Source: Riemerella anatipestifer_E
GTDB lineage: Bacteria; Bacteroidota; Bacteroidia; Flavobacteriales; Weeksellaceae
NCBI RefSeq assembly: GCF_009932355.1
Contig: NZ_LEKU01000006.1
Location: 62,001-126,000 of the forward strand
Length of the DNA: 64,000 bases
Direction: 5' to 3'
The notes below the pieces were generated by a model. That model saw only the letters and a list, made by a program, of their open reading frames with translations. It did not search any database and was not told where the DNA came from. Below, piece after piece: positions 30,499-39,646 of this stretch. A program made the translations under genes and the position numbers. Numbering within the stretch: the first letter of the stretch is position 1; every line of letters starts with the position of its first letter.

Positions 30499-33400
30499 CT
30501 AAAACTCTATCTCATCTTCTGGATGAAGGTGCTTATAGTCTGCTTTCATTAAAGCATCATAATCTTTTTTGTCTTCTTTAGCAAGTTTTCTTTCCAGTTT
30601 TACTACAATTAAGTATACCACTGGAACAATTACTAATGTAAGGAATAATGATGATAATAACCCTCCGATAATTACAATAGCTAAACCGTTATTCATCTCT
30701 GCTGCTGCTCCCGAAGCCATCGCGATAGGAAGCATACCAAACACCATCGCTATCGTAGTCATCAAAATAGGACGAAGTCTAGCGTGGTTGGCTTGTATTA
30801 AAGCATTTTCTATGATTTCACCTTGCTCTAATCTATGGTTAGCAAAATCTACCAAGAGAATGGCATTCTTCGCCACCAAACCAATCAACATAATAATCCC
30901 TAAAATGGTAAAGATATTTAAACTCTGATTGGTAAGAGCCAATGCCCACAACGCCCCAATAAAGGAAAGAGGAATGGAAAATAGTACAATAAACGGTTTT
31001 ACAAAGTCGTCATAAAGCACTACCATAATCATATATACTAATAATATTGCCGCTAGTAATGCATATCCTAGAGAACCAAAACCTTCACTTTGGTTTTCCA
31101 TATTACCACCCCATACCCATTTTACGTTGGCAGGTTTCTTTACATTCTCCAGCTTAGCAAGCCATTCGTTAGCTACTGCTCCCATACTTTTACCTATGGT
31201 TTGAGCTTGTATAGTAACAGCTGGTGAACGGTCGTACCTCTCCAAAACTGCAGGACCAGAAGAGAAATCAACCACAGCAAATTGTGATAATTTTATCCTC
31301 TGCCCTTGAGCATTGGTAAACTCAATATTTTTTACATCATCTATGCTACCTCTTTTAGATTCGTCTAAGATGATATTGATGTCGTATTCACTATTTCCTG
31401 TACGGAATTTGTTATCGGTATTTCCACTAAAAGCAGTTCTCAATGTCTGTCCTACAGTTGCTACATTAAGACCTAAAGCCGTCATTTTATCTCTGTCTAC
31501 ATTTACCGAAATCTCTGGGTTACCTTCTTCTACGCTCAGCTTTACTTCCGTAGCACCTTCTATAGATTTTAGTACTTTTTCTGCTTCTTTAGCATAGCCT
31601 AAAGCTTCATCTAATGTAGTCCCCATTACTGTCATCTGTAATGGTGCTTGTTCTGCCCCCATAAGTCCCATAGGCACGGTAGTTACTTTTGCACCAACCA
31701 AAATAGGCTCCAGCTCTCGTTTTATTTTTGCAGCAAAAACATTACTCGGCTCACTTCTTTTAGATTTATCTATAAGTTTAACATTAATTTCTGACTTATA
31801 CGGCGTGGACTGTACTGCTCCCATACCACCACTAGACTGCCCTACCGTGGTAATCATTGTAGCTACATTAGAATTTTTAGCAAGATAGTTTTCTGCCTTT
31901 TGGGTCATAAAATTGGTTTGCTCTATAGAAACATCTTTTGGCATTTCTATTTGAACCAAAAACTCTCCTTTATCTGTTCTAGGGAAAAAGTCTGAGCCAA
32001 TGTAACCCATTACGAGCAATGCAATAGAACTTACAAAAAGTAAGAAGGTTACAACAAAGGTTTTAATCTTATTATTTAGACACCATTTAAGTAAATCTGT
32101 TACAAAATGAGTGAACTTAGTTAAACCATCTTCAAAAGTGTAAATTACTTTACCAAATATAGAATCTTTGCTAATCAGCTCAAGTTTACCAAAACGAGAG
32201 AACAGCCAAGGTACTACGGTAAACGATACTAATAAAGACAACATTGTAGCTATAACCACCGTTACACAAAACTGTCTAATAATATCGGATACCAAACCGC
32301 TACTTAAAGCTATAGGTAAAAATACTACCACAATTACCAAAGTAATAGCAGTAACGGTAAAGCCTATTTCTTTAGCCCCATCATACGCCGCACGAACTTT
32401 ATTTTTACCCATCTCCATATGACGGTGGATATTCTCGATTACCACAATGGCATCATCCACCAATATCCCTACTACCAAAGATAACGCGAGTAAACTCATC
32501 AAGTTGAGCGAGAACCCAAACAACGCTATCCCTATAAATGTTGCAATAAGAGAAGTAGGAATAGCTACCATTACGATAAGAGCATTTCTAAAACTGTGCA
32601 AGAAAAACAACATCACAAATGCCACCAACGCCACCGCAATAAGTAAATCCTTCAGCACCGAATCTGCTGCCGCAAGTGTAAATACGGAAGTATCATTAGC
32701 TAAATTGATTTTAAGCCCTTGGTCTTTATATTGTTCTTCTATAACTTTCATTTTCTTCTGAACCAACTCACTCATTGTAACCGCGTTGGCATCAGTTTGT
32801 TTCTGAACTTGAAGTAACAAGGTATTCTGTTGATTGATACGAGCAATTTTTTCTACCTTTTTCTGAGTGTCTTGTACTTCGGCAACATCAGAAAGTTTAA
32901 TGTTAATACCATTCATAGAGGCAATGGTAAGGTTTCTAAGCTCTTCTACCGAAGCTATTTTCCCTGAAAGACGGATAAGTGTAGAGTTATCTCTAGTCTG
33001 CAAATTTCCTGTTGGAAAATCTAGGTTAGATGCTGTAATTATCTGAACCACCTGCGGAATGCTAAGCCCATAACCTTGTAATTTACTAGGGTCTAAATTG
33101 ATACGAATTTCTCGCTCTTGCCCTCCTACAATATTTACCTTAGCGACACCTGAGATTCTAGAAAATTCTGGTTGAATTTTTTGGTCTATCAAATCATAAA
33201 GTTCATTTTCAGATAAGTTGGCGGTAACCCCCATACTTACAACAGGTAAGTCTGAAAGTGAAAATTGCGATAACGAAGGCTCTTTAACCCCGTCAGGAAG
33301 GTTTGACCTAATGGCATTGATTTTCCTTTGGGTATCATTCATTGCGAAGTCTGTATTAACATCATTATTAAACTGAATGATAACAATGGAAAGACTTTCG

Positions 33401-33654
33401 TAAGATTTAGTTTGTATTTTCTTCACCCCTTCTAGTGCAGAAACCGCATCTTCTATTTTTTTGGACACGGTGTTCTCTACCTCGGTAGGAGATGCCCCTG
33501 GATATATGGTAGCCACAGTAACTACCTTTACTTCAAACTTGGGTACTAGCTCATAATTAAGTTGTTTATAACTAAACAGCCCTCCTATGAGAAGTAACGC
33601 CAAGATTACAATAACTAAACTGGGTCTTTTTATGGATACTTCTGCTAATTTCAT
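30499..33654 (-). CDS. RND efflux permease (HAE1 type)
   Basis: 1051 residues, an AcrB/MexB-like inner-membrane proton antiporter. It starts MKLAEVSIKRPSLVIVIL and shows two halves, each one transmembrane segment, a large periplasmic part and a block of five more segments. GILVDDAIVVIENIHRHME near 400 holds the proton-relay aspartates of TM4 and VYMIMVVLYDDFVKPF near 880 is the matching part of the second half. It forms a tripartite pump with the adaptor and TolC encoded upstream and is last in the operon. Substrates (drugs, detergents, metals) cannot be told; the AcrB-type class argues against a CusA-type metal exporter. Confidence 0.93.
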   Translation of the reverse strand: MKLAEVSIKRPSLVIVILALLLIGGLFSYKQLNYELVPKFEVKVVTVATIYPGASPTEVENTVSKKIEDAVSALEGVKKIQTKSYESLSIVIIQFNNDVNTDFAMNDTQRKINAIRSNLPDGVKEPSLSQFSLSDLPVVSMGVTANLSENELYDLIDQKIQPEFSRISGVAKVNIVGGQEREIRINLDPSKLQGYGLSIPQVVQIITASNLDFPTGNLQTRDNSTLIRLSGKIASVEELRNLTIASMNGINIKLSDVAEVQDTQKKVEKIARINQQNTLLLQVQKQTDANAVTMSELVQKKMKVIEEQYKDQGLKINLANDTSVFTLAAADSVLKDLLIAVALVAFVMLFFLHSFRNALIVMVAIPTSLIATFIGIALFGFSLNLMSLLALSLVVGILVDDAIVVIENIHRHMEMGKNKVRAAYDGAKEIGFTVTAITLVIVVVFLPIALSSGLVSDIIRQFCVTVVIATMLSLLVSFTVVPWLFSRFGKLELISKDSIFGKVIYTFEDGLTKFTHFVTDLLKWCLNNKIKTFVVTFLLFVSSIALLVMGYIGSDFFPRTDKGEFLVQIEMPKDVSIEQTNFMTQKAENYLAKNSNVATMITTVGQSSGGMGAVQSTPYKSEINVKLIDKSKRSEPSNVFAAKIKRELEPILVGAKVTTVPMGLMGAEQAPLQMTVMGTTLDEALGYAKEAEKVLKSIEGATEVKLSVEEGNPEISVNVDRDKMTALGLNVATVGQTLRTAFSGNTDNKFRTGNSEYDINIILDESKRGSIDDVKNIEFTNAQGQRIKLSQFAVVDFSSGPAVLERYDRSPAVTIQAQTIGKSMGAVANEWLAKLENVKKPANVKWVWGGNMENQSEGFGSLGYALLAAILLVYMIMVVLYDDFVKPFIVLFSIPLSFIGALWALALTNQSLNIFTILGIIMLIGLVAKNAILLVDFANHRLEQGEIIENALIQANHARLRPILMTTIAMVFGMLPIAMASGAAAEMNNGLAIVIIGGLLSSLFLTLVIVPVVYLIVVKLERKLAKEDKKDYDALMKADYKHLHPEDEIEF

Positions 33655-33717
33655 CTTATATTTCTCTATTAAGTCATTAAAAAATCAAAAAAACATCGAT
33701 TTCTTAAATCCAAATGA

Positions 33718-34773
33718 TTATTTTAATACTTTAACTTTAGCACCATCTACTAAGTTGATTTGCCCACTAGTTACCACCATATCTCCAGCATTAAGCCCTC
33801 CTGTAACCTCTACTTTATCACCATAGTTAGCACCACTTTGGATTTTAGTAAGATGAGCTACACCGTTTCTCACTACAAAAACCAAATTATCACTCACACC
33901 GCCCACGAAAGCGTTTCTAGGAATACTCAAAATTTCTTTAGCTCCAGTTCTGTCAAATGTTGCTGTTCCGTACATACCTGCCTTAAGCAGATTAGAGGCA
34001 TTATTGATTGTAATCTCTACAGGGAATTTAAGAGCTCCATTAGATGCAGGTGCAATAAAGGATACTTGTCCATCTATCTCGGTATCTACCACACTAGGTT
34101 TTACTTTTACCGTATTACCAACTGCTAGTTGTGTTACTTGAGACTCATCTACCTCTACTTTTAGTTTAAGTGATGAAATATCTACCACCTGTACAATAGG
34201 CATACCTGCTCCCACAACACTACCCAGCTCTACCATTTTTTGATTAACAATACCACTTACTTTGGACACTACATTGGTATCACCAGACATAAGCTGAGCC
34301 GATTGTACCTGTGCTCTAGCATTTTTTACCTGCAATCTCGCTTGGTCTAGTTGTAATGCTGTTACTCCACCTGTTTTATAAGCGGCTTCAAAACGATTAA
34401 GTGCCGAAATAGCTTGGTCTAAATTAGCTTGAGCGTTACCTACATTCACATTAATTTTATCTCCTTTGAGCTTAGCTATTACTTGCCCCGCTCTCACATA
34501 ACTACCTTCCTTTACATAAAGAGCCACCAACTGTCCGCCCATCTCTGCAGAAATATTTGCCTGTGTTTTAGGTAAAAAAGTACCATTAACACTAAACGCA
34601 CCGCCGATTTCTTCTCTTTTTACAGCTTCTGCTTTTACCGCTATTTCGGTATTTTTTTCTGCTACGATATTTACCTGCTCTTGGTTCTTAGCTTTATTTT
34701 TTTGAAGAATAAAGAAAAAGCCTACAGCTACGCCTACTACCGCTATAATAGATAATAATGTTTTTTTATTCAT
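33718..34773 (-). CDS. RND periplasmic adaptor (membrane fusion protein)
   Basis: 351 residues. The N-terminal anchor segment MNKKTLLSIIAVVGVAVGFFF lacks a lipobox, so anchoring is by membrane segment. The lipoyl half-motifs (LYVKEGSYVRAGQVIAKL near 88 and SGIVNQKMVELGSVVGAG near 168) enclose a short helical hairpin (100-160); beta-barrel and membrane-proximal domains follow, ending GQINLVDGAKVKV. It links permease and outer-membrane channel. It lies 6 bp after tolC and 63 bp before the permease, clearly in one operon. Confidence 0.93.
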   Translation of the reverse strand: MNKKTLLSIIAVVGVAVGFFFILQKNKAKNQEQVNIVAEKNTEIAVKAEAVKREEIGGAFSVNGTFLPKTQANISAEMGGQLVALYVKEGSYVRAGQVIAKLKGDKINVNVGNAQANLDQAISALNRFEAAYKTGGVTALQLDQARLQVKNARAQVQSAQLMSGDTNVVSKVSGIVNQKMVELGSVVGAGMPIVQVVDISSLKLKVEVDESQVTQLAVGNTVKVKPSVVDTEIDGQVSFIAPASNGALKFPVEITINNASNLLKAGMYGTATFDRTGAKEILSIPRNAFVGGVSDNLVFVVRNGVAHLTKIQSGANYGDKVEVTGGLNAGDMVVTSGQINLVDGAKVKVLK

Positions 34774-34779
34774 GATGAT

Positions 34780-36126
34780 TTATTTTTCTGTTAAAGTTCT
34801 TAGTTTACCTTGTGATTTTAGAAGTTCTATTTCTGCTAATTTATAATCTAGTTTAGATTTTGTGAGGTTATTTTTCGCATCAGCCAAATCTCTTTCTGCT
34901 CCCAAAATATCATTAAGCGTAGCCAAACCATACTGATAATTAGACCTTGTATTCGCCATAACCTCTTCTGCCAACCTTACATTATTCTCTTGGTTTTTAA
35001 TGGTGATACTACTATTTTCTAATTGAGTTTTTGCGTTCTTATAAGCTAAATCTAACCCTAACTGAATTTCCCTTAGGTCAGCTTGTGCCTTTTCTATATC
35101 TATTTTGTCTTTTTCTATTTTTGATTTAGTAGAAAATCCATTAAAAACAGGAATACTAATATTGAGACCTATTGAGGCTATATCCGACCAATAGACCTTA
35201 TCCTTTTCCCCATGCCACCAAGGCATTTTAGCACCTTGCCCTAGCCAACCATAATTGGCAATTAGAGTTGCGGTTGGATAATATTCAGATTCCGAAGCTT
35301 TTTTCTTCCAGTTAAGTAGTTCTAGCTGTTTCTTCAACACCTTAAGTTCTGTTCTTTCAGAAAAATCTGAGTTAGAATTTTCCGAAATAAGTATAGACGG
35401 CTCAAAGCTCTGCTCTGGAAGTTCTATCTCTTGCTCCATAGGCATTCCTACCATAAACTTAAGTGCATTTTTACTCAGCTGTACGGCATTGATAAGCTGC
35501 TGCTGATTTGCCTTTACATTATTAAAAGAAACTAGAGCTCGGTCATAATCTATTTTCTTTGCTAAACCAGCGTCATATAATCCCTTAATAATCTTAACTG
35601 TTTGCTCTACTATCTTTAGATTATCTTGCAGATTTTGTAACATTTGCTCCGTCTGATAAACTTGATAATAGGCATTAGCCACCTTTTCTATAATCTGCTC
35701 CTCCGTAAGTTGTGCATTGATGAGATAAAACTCCTTAGTAGATTTAGCCGCTTTTAACCCCGTAAAAACCGTTTGGTTAAAAAGCACCTGCTGAAGCTGA
35801 GCCATATGGGTAGATTGCCATCTTTGCCCTAGTGTAAGCCTCATATTTTGAGTAGGATTCATAAAATTAGGCATAATAACCTCCTGTAACAAAGGGTTAT
35901 AGGTTGTATTATTATTGATAGTTATTTTTGGAAAAGCATTAGCTTTAACCTCAGCAATTTCAGCATCACCTCTTTTTATGTTTAGCCTAGCCTTTTCGGC
36001 ATCTGCTTTATGCTCCATGGCGTGATTTATAGCTTCGGACAGAGACAACATTTTTGACTCCTGAGCCGAAAAAGCACCCTGAAAAAATAAAGCCACAAGA
36101 CCTATAATTTTAATGCTATTTTTCAT
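34780..36126 (-). CDS. TolC-family outer membrane efflux channel
   Basis: 448 residues with a signal peptide (MKNSIKIIGLVALFFQGAFS). Two OEP repeats of long helices and short strands are visible: first half AYYQVYQTEQMLQNLQDN (near 150) with LYDAGLAKKIDYDRA (near 185), second half with TRSNYQYGLATLNDILGAE (near 395), the usual G-x-x-x-L-x-D pattern. It forms the outer-membrane exit duct of the pump. The start overlaps the end of the TetR gene by 11 bp, showing that regulator and pump are co-transcribed. Confidence 0.93.
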   Translation of the reverse strand: MKNSIKIIGLVALFFQGAFSAQESKMLSLSEAINHAMEHKADAEKARLNIKRGDAEIAEVKANAFPKITINNNTTYNPLLQEVIMPNFMNPTQNMRLTLGQRWQSTHMAQLQQVLFNQTVFTGLKAAKSTKEFYLINAQLTEEQIIEKVANAYYQVYQTEQMLQNLQDNLKIVEQTVKIIKGLYDAGLAKKIDYDRALVSFNNVKANQQQLINAVQLSKNALKFMVGMPMEQEIELPEQSFEPSILISENSNSDFSERTELKVLKKQLELLNWKKKASESEYYPTATLIANYGWLGQGAKMPWWHGEKDKVYWSDIASIGLNISIPVFNGFSTKSKIEKDKIDIEKAQADLREIQLGLDLAYKNAKTQLENSSITIKNQENNVRLAEEVMANTRSNYQYGLATLNDILGAERDLADAKNNLTKSKLDYKLAEIELLKSQGKLRTLTEK

Positions 36127-36730
36127 TGTTATATGTTAGTTGATTTAAAAATTCTTTTCCTTTGGGAGTTACTATAGCGTTGAGATAAAACCTAACCACC
36201 CCCTGACAATAGTTACTCCTACCTATCCTTTGTTCCTCTTCAAAAAGAGGAGAGCTATCAAACGCAAACATCAGTTCTAAAAAATACTTAGCATAGGTTT
36301 CTATATCAAAGTCTTTTTCATAAAGCCCTTGTTCTCTGCCTTTAATAACATTATGCTTAAGTATCTCGTAAATACCTTTATAGACATTCACAATGTGTAT
36401 ATTGTAGATTTCTGGGTAATATTTGATGAGCTGTCTTACGAAAACAGTCCTGTTATTCTCAGAAATCTGCTCTATCTTAGTCTCTCTTAAAAGCATTTTT
36501 TCTATTGGGTTTAGACTTTTCTCTTCCTCTGCTTTAAGCTGCTCTAAAAGTTGCTTCAACAGAAAGTCTAACACCTCTTCTAGCAACACTTCCTTGTTCT
36601 TATAGTTTTGGTATAGTGTTTTTTTAGATATAGAAAATGCCTTAGCTATATCGTCCATAGTGAGGGATTTAGCTCCGTTCTGAACAAAAAGCTCTGAGAC
36701 TTTTTTCAAAAAAATAATTCTATCTTCCAT
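36116..36730 (-). CDS. TetR-family regulator of the efflux operon
   Basis: 204 residues from ATG 36730; the frame to 36772 begins upstream of the -7 element and is rejected. The N-terminal helix-turn-helix reads LTMDDIAKAFSISKKTLYQ, preceded by FLKKVSELFVQNG, the usual TetR start. The C-terminal ligand domain is divergent. It is the first gene of the operon regulator-tolC-adaptor-permease, so it likely represses its own pump and is relieved by a pump substrate. Its operator is not known; a dyad at 36819-36836 is near but belongs to the ctlX promoter. Confidence 0.92.
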   Translation of the reverse strand: MEDRIIFLKKVSELFVQNGAKSLTMDDIAKAFSISKKTLYQNYKNKEVLLEEVLDFLLKQLLEQLKAEEEKSLNPIEKMLLRETKIEQISENNRTVFVRQLIKYYPEIYNIHIVNVYKGIYEILKHNVIKGREQGLYEKDFDIETYAKYFLELMFAFDSSPLFEEEQRIGRSNYCQGVVRFYLNAIVTPKGKEFLNQLTYNNEK

Positions 36731-36743
36731 AATTTTAACGCTG

Positions 36744-36751
36744 CAAATATA
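36744..36751 (-). promoter_or_regulatory. Efflux operon promoter, -7 element
   Basis: Minus TATATTTG, 13 bp upstream of the TetR ATG. A -33 TTG is not obvious. Confidence 0.6.
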
Positions 36752-36818
36752 GAATAAAAAACTAGAAAACAAAAAAAGTTTCCAAGTTTATTCACCTGCC
36801 TCATTTTAATTACATAGA

Positions 36819-36848
36819 TTTTTCAGTCCTGAAAAAACATTATCTTTG
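36819..36848 (+). promoter_or_regulatory. ctlX promoter with operator-like dyad
   Basis: The -7 element TATCTTTG is at 36841-36848, 13 bp before the ATG. Just upstream TTTTTCAG and CTGAAAAA (36819-36836) form a perfect 8-bp inverted repeat with a 2-bp centre that spans the promoter spacer and the -33 position, where a repressor would block polymerase. Confidence 0.55.
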
Positions 36849-36861
36849 TGAAAAATATTTT

Positions 36862-37782
36862 ATGCAAACCACCAATACTGTTTTAATGATAGAGCCTGTG
36901 GCATTTGGCTACAATGCACAAACCGCAGAAAATAATTATTTTCAAGTTAATTCCGAAAATGCAGATACTCAATCTAAAGCTTTACAAGAGTTTAAAAATT
37001 TTGTGGAAAAACTTCGTTCTAAAGGTATCACTGTTGTAAGCATACAAGACACTTTAGAGCCACACACACCTGACTCTATTTTTCCAAACAACTGGGTAAG
37101 CTTTGGTGCAGATGGGAGAGTAACCCTCTACCCTATGTATGCTCCTAACAGAAGAGACGAACGCCGTATGGATATTTTAGAAAACCTTAAAAACCAAGGG
37201 TTCAAAATAAATGAAGTTGTAGATTTAACCTCTTCTGAAAAAGACAATGTTTTTCTAGAAGGTACCGGCAGTATTATTTTTGACCATGATAATAAATTGG
37301 CTTATGGCTCAGTTTCGCTAAGGTTAGACGAAAAGCTTTTCCGTGAGTTTTGTGAGAAGTTCGGTTATACGCCTATAGTTTTCCATTCTTACCAAACGGC
37401 TGGTACGGAGAGATTGCCTATCTACCACACTAATGTGATGATGTGTGTTGCAGACCGCTTTGTAGTTATCTGCCTAGATTGTATTGACGACCTTCAGGAA
37501 CGCCAAAATGTAATAGATACAATAAAAAAATCAGGGAAAGAAATTATAGAAATATCTGAAGAGCAAATGCAAAATTTTGCTGGAAACATGCTTCAGGTAC
37601 ACAATGATGAAGGAAAGAAATTTTTGGTAATGAGCCAAAGTGCGTATCAATCTCTTTCTCCTAATCAGATAGAAAGTATAGAAAAATACTCAGAAATTAT
37701 TTACTCTGACCTTAATACTATAGAAACCAACGGTGGCGGTAGTGCAAGATGTATGTTGGCAGAAGTTTTCTTACCCAAATAA
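36862..37782 (+). CDS. ctlX: Citrulline hydrolase CtlX-like guanidino/ureido enzyme
   Basis: 306 residues, amidinotransferase/arginine-deiminase superfamily (pentein fold). Visible are FPNNW (74-78), LEGTGSIIFD (132-141, the acidic substrate motif), the catalytic histidine in PIYHTNVMMC (His189) and the nucleophile near the end in NGGGSARCMLAE (Cys297). The family named CtlX hydrolyses citrulline to ornithine, ammonia and carbon dioxide; an arginine deiminase-like or dimethylargininase-like activity is the alternative. Ornithine could feed the RocD enzyme at 4229-5479. Monocistronic with its own promoter and a strong terminator. Confidence 0.85.
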   Translation: MQTTNTVLMIEPVAFGYNAQTAENNYFQVNSENADTQSKALQEFKNFVEKLRSKGITVVSIQDTLEPHTPDSIFPNNWVSFGADGRVTLYPMYAPNRRDERRMDILENLKNQGFKINEVVDLTSSEKDNVFLEGTGSIIFDHDNKLAYGSVSLRLDEKLFREFCEKFGYTPIVFHSYQTAGTERLPIYHTNVMMCVADRFVVICLDCIDDLQERQNVIDTIKKSGKEIIEISEEQMQNFAGNMLQVHNDEGKKFLVMSQSAYQSLSPNQIESIEKYSEIIYSDLNTIETNGGGSARCMLAEVFLPK

Positions 37783-37800
37783 AAACAAGAAGGTTATTAA

Positions 37801-37845
37801 AATAAATAAGGCGAAAATCTAGAGTTGATTTTCGCCTTATTTATT
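37801..37845. terminator. Bidirectional terminator, ctlX / TonB-C gene
   Basis: A perfect 19-bp inverted repeat (AATAAATAAGGCGAAAATC and its complement) with a 7-nt loop. Its right edge touches the TAA of the convergent gene. Confidence 0.9.
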
Positions 37846-38339
37846 TATAACCCGTAAGTATCGTAAGATTCTGGACTGAATAAAGTCTTAATTTTTATAT
37901 TAGATTTAACAGGAACCCCATTACAAGTTGCGGGTTTCCAAGCTTTCTTAATACGCTTTATTGCATATCTTACATCTGTCTGAAAATAGTCATCATTCTT
38001 TAATCTCGGAAGAACCTCTGTTTTACCAACTCTTCCTTTTTCATCTATTTCCAAATTGATAGAGAACAGTCCTTTGGCATAGTAAGTATCTTTATCCAAA
38101 TAAGTTACCAAATACTTCGCTAAGTCTTTAGAAAAAAGTGTATCTCCTCCTTCAAATCTAGCATGCTCATAGTTTGAAAAGCATTTATTATCAGCTACAA
38201 ATATCGGCTTACTTATTTTAACAAGAATGTGTGTATTGGTTCCTCCAAAGAAATTATACCCCTCTTGCATATCCTCTATATCCTGCCCAAATGCAACGGT
38301 TGTAATAAAACAAAACAACACTAGAACTAACTTTTTCAT
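37845..38339 (-). CDS. Secreted TonB C-terminal-like protein
   Basis: 164 residues from ATG 38339 (an ATG at 38354 is also possible). Signal peptide MKKLVLVLFCFITTVAFG. The C-terminal half resembles the TonB_C fold: GLFSINLEIDEKGRVGKTEV, then AIKRIKKAWKPATCNG and VPVKSNIKIK. It lacks the transmembrane anchor and proline-rich linker of a working TonB, so it is more likely a periplasmic protein of unknown job, as often seen in Flavobacteriales. It ends in a shared terminator. Confidence 0.75.
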   Translation of the reverse strand: MKKLVLVLFCFITTVAFGQDIEDMQEGYNFFGGTNTHILVKISKPIFVADNKCFSNYEHARFEGGDTLFSKDLAKYLVTYLDKDTYYAKGLFSINLEIDEKGRVGKTEVLPRLKNDDYFQTDVRYAIKRIKKAWKPATCNGVPVKSNIKIKTLFSPESYDTYGL

Positions 38340-38374
38340 AACCCTCCTTTTCAATATTCTTAGTGTAAAGGTAC

Positions 38375-38403
38375 AAAAAAATGTCGTTTTACAACGACAT
38401 TTT
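38375..38403 (-). terminator. lysA terminator
   Basis: AAAATGTCGTT and its complement (38378-38388 with 38393-38403) form an 11-bp stem with a 4-nt loop, followed on minus by seven T. It lies 6 bp after the lysA stop. Confidence 0.85.
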
Positions 38404-38408
38404 GATTA

Positions 38409-39611
38409 TCAAATGACTTCTATTTGGTTTCTTAGCAAATCTTCGAACTCATCTCTTTTCCTTATTAGATGAGCTTTACCATCTAACCAAAGTACTTCTG
38501 CAGGCTTAAGTCTAGAATTAAAGTTAGAACTCATCTCAAAGCCGTAAGCTCCTGCATTTCTAAATACTAAAACATCTCCTTCTCTCACTTCATTTATTTT
38601 TCTATCCCAAGCAAATGTATCTGTTTCACAAATATTTCCTACCACAGTATAGATTCTTTCTGGTCCGTTAGGATTAGACAAGTTTTCTATTTTATGATAA
38701 GAATCATAGAACATTGGGCGAATTAAATGGTTAAACCCAGAATTAACACCAACAAACACAGTTGCTGTAGTTTGCTTAATTACATTAGATTTCACTAAGA
38801 AATGTCCACATTTTCCTACTAAAAACTTACCTGGTTCAAACCAAAGTTGAAGTTCTTTACCTTGCTCTTCGTTAAATTTAGCTAAAGCCTTTTCTACTTT
38901 TTTACCAAGACTTTTAACATCGGTCTCCATATCTCCCTCTTGATAAGGAATTTTAAAACCGCTCCCCATATCTATATACTTAAGGTTAGGGAAATGCTCC
39001 GCCAATTCAAACATAATTTCCAGACCTTGTAAGAATACATCAGGGTCTTTAATCTCACTTCCTGTATGCATATGAAGTCCCTCCACATTAAGCCCTGTGG
39101 TCTTAGCCACTCTCTCAATATGACGCATCTGGTGAATAGAAATTCCAAATTTGGAATCTATATGCCCCGTAGAAATCTTATAATTGCCTCCTGCAAAAAT
39201 ATGCGGATTCACCCTTACAAAAATCGGATAAGAACCGCCAAATTTAGTCCCAAACTGTTCTAGGATAGAAATATTATCAATATTGATATGCACGCCTAAT
39301 TCTACCGCTTCTTCTACCTCCGAAATATCCACAGAGTTAGGTGTAAACAAAATCCTATCTTTAGAAAAACCTGCCCTCAAGCCTAGTTTAACTTCGTTAA
39401 TAGATACACAATCTAAAGAAGCCCCTAACTTTTCTACATATTTAAGTATATTGATATTTGTAAGTGCCTTAGCTGCATAGAAAAATCTCGTTTTCTCCGA
39501 AAACGAAGAAGTTAATTTTTCATACTGTTGCTTAATAGACTCTGCATCATACACATACACAGGTGTACCGAATTCTTCTGCTACACTTAGCAAATTCTGA
39601 TTAGTTATCAT
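38409..39611 (-). CDS. lysA: Diaminopimelate decarboxylase
   Basis: 400 residues, fold III PLP enzyme making L-lysine from meso-diaminopimelate. Visible are the PLP lysine in RFFYAAKALTN (Lys48), HTGSEI near 178, a glycine-rich phosphate loop GSGFKIPY near 215, EPGKFLVG near 255 and the cysteine segment CETDTFAW near 330. Length is normal. It follows DUF4835 by 35 bp in the same direction, possibly one operon, and ends in a good terminator. Confidence 0.95.
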   Translation of the reverse strand: MITNQNLLSVAEEFGTPVYVYDAESIKQQYEKLTSSFSEKTRFFYAAKALTNINILKYVEKLGASLDCVSINEVKLGLRAGFSKDRILFTPNSVDISEVEEAVELGVHINIDNISILEQFGTKFGGSYPIFVRVNPHIFAGGNYKISTGHIDSKFGISIHQMRHIERVAKTTGLNVEGLHMHTGSEIKDPDVFLQGLEIMFELAEHFPNLKYIDMGSGFKIPYQEGDMETDVKSLGKKVEKALAKFNEEQGKELQLWFEPGKFLVGKCGHFLVKSNVIKQTTATVFVGVNSGFNHLIRPMFYDSYHKIENLSNPNGPERIYTVVGNICETDTFAWDRKINEVREGDVLVFRNAGAYGFEMSSNFNSRLKPAEVLWLDGKAHLIRKRDEFEDLLRNQIEVI

Positions 39612-39646
39612 AACATTATAATTATTGTAAAGTTAATGTATTTGGT

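Noticed and set aside
30499..36730. Heavy-metal (Cus-like) efflux system
   Set aside because: The permease shows HAE1-type features and no methionine clusters; no metal-binding regulator is present, only TetR.
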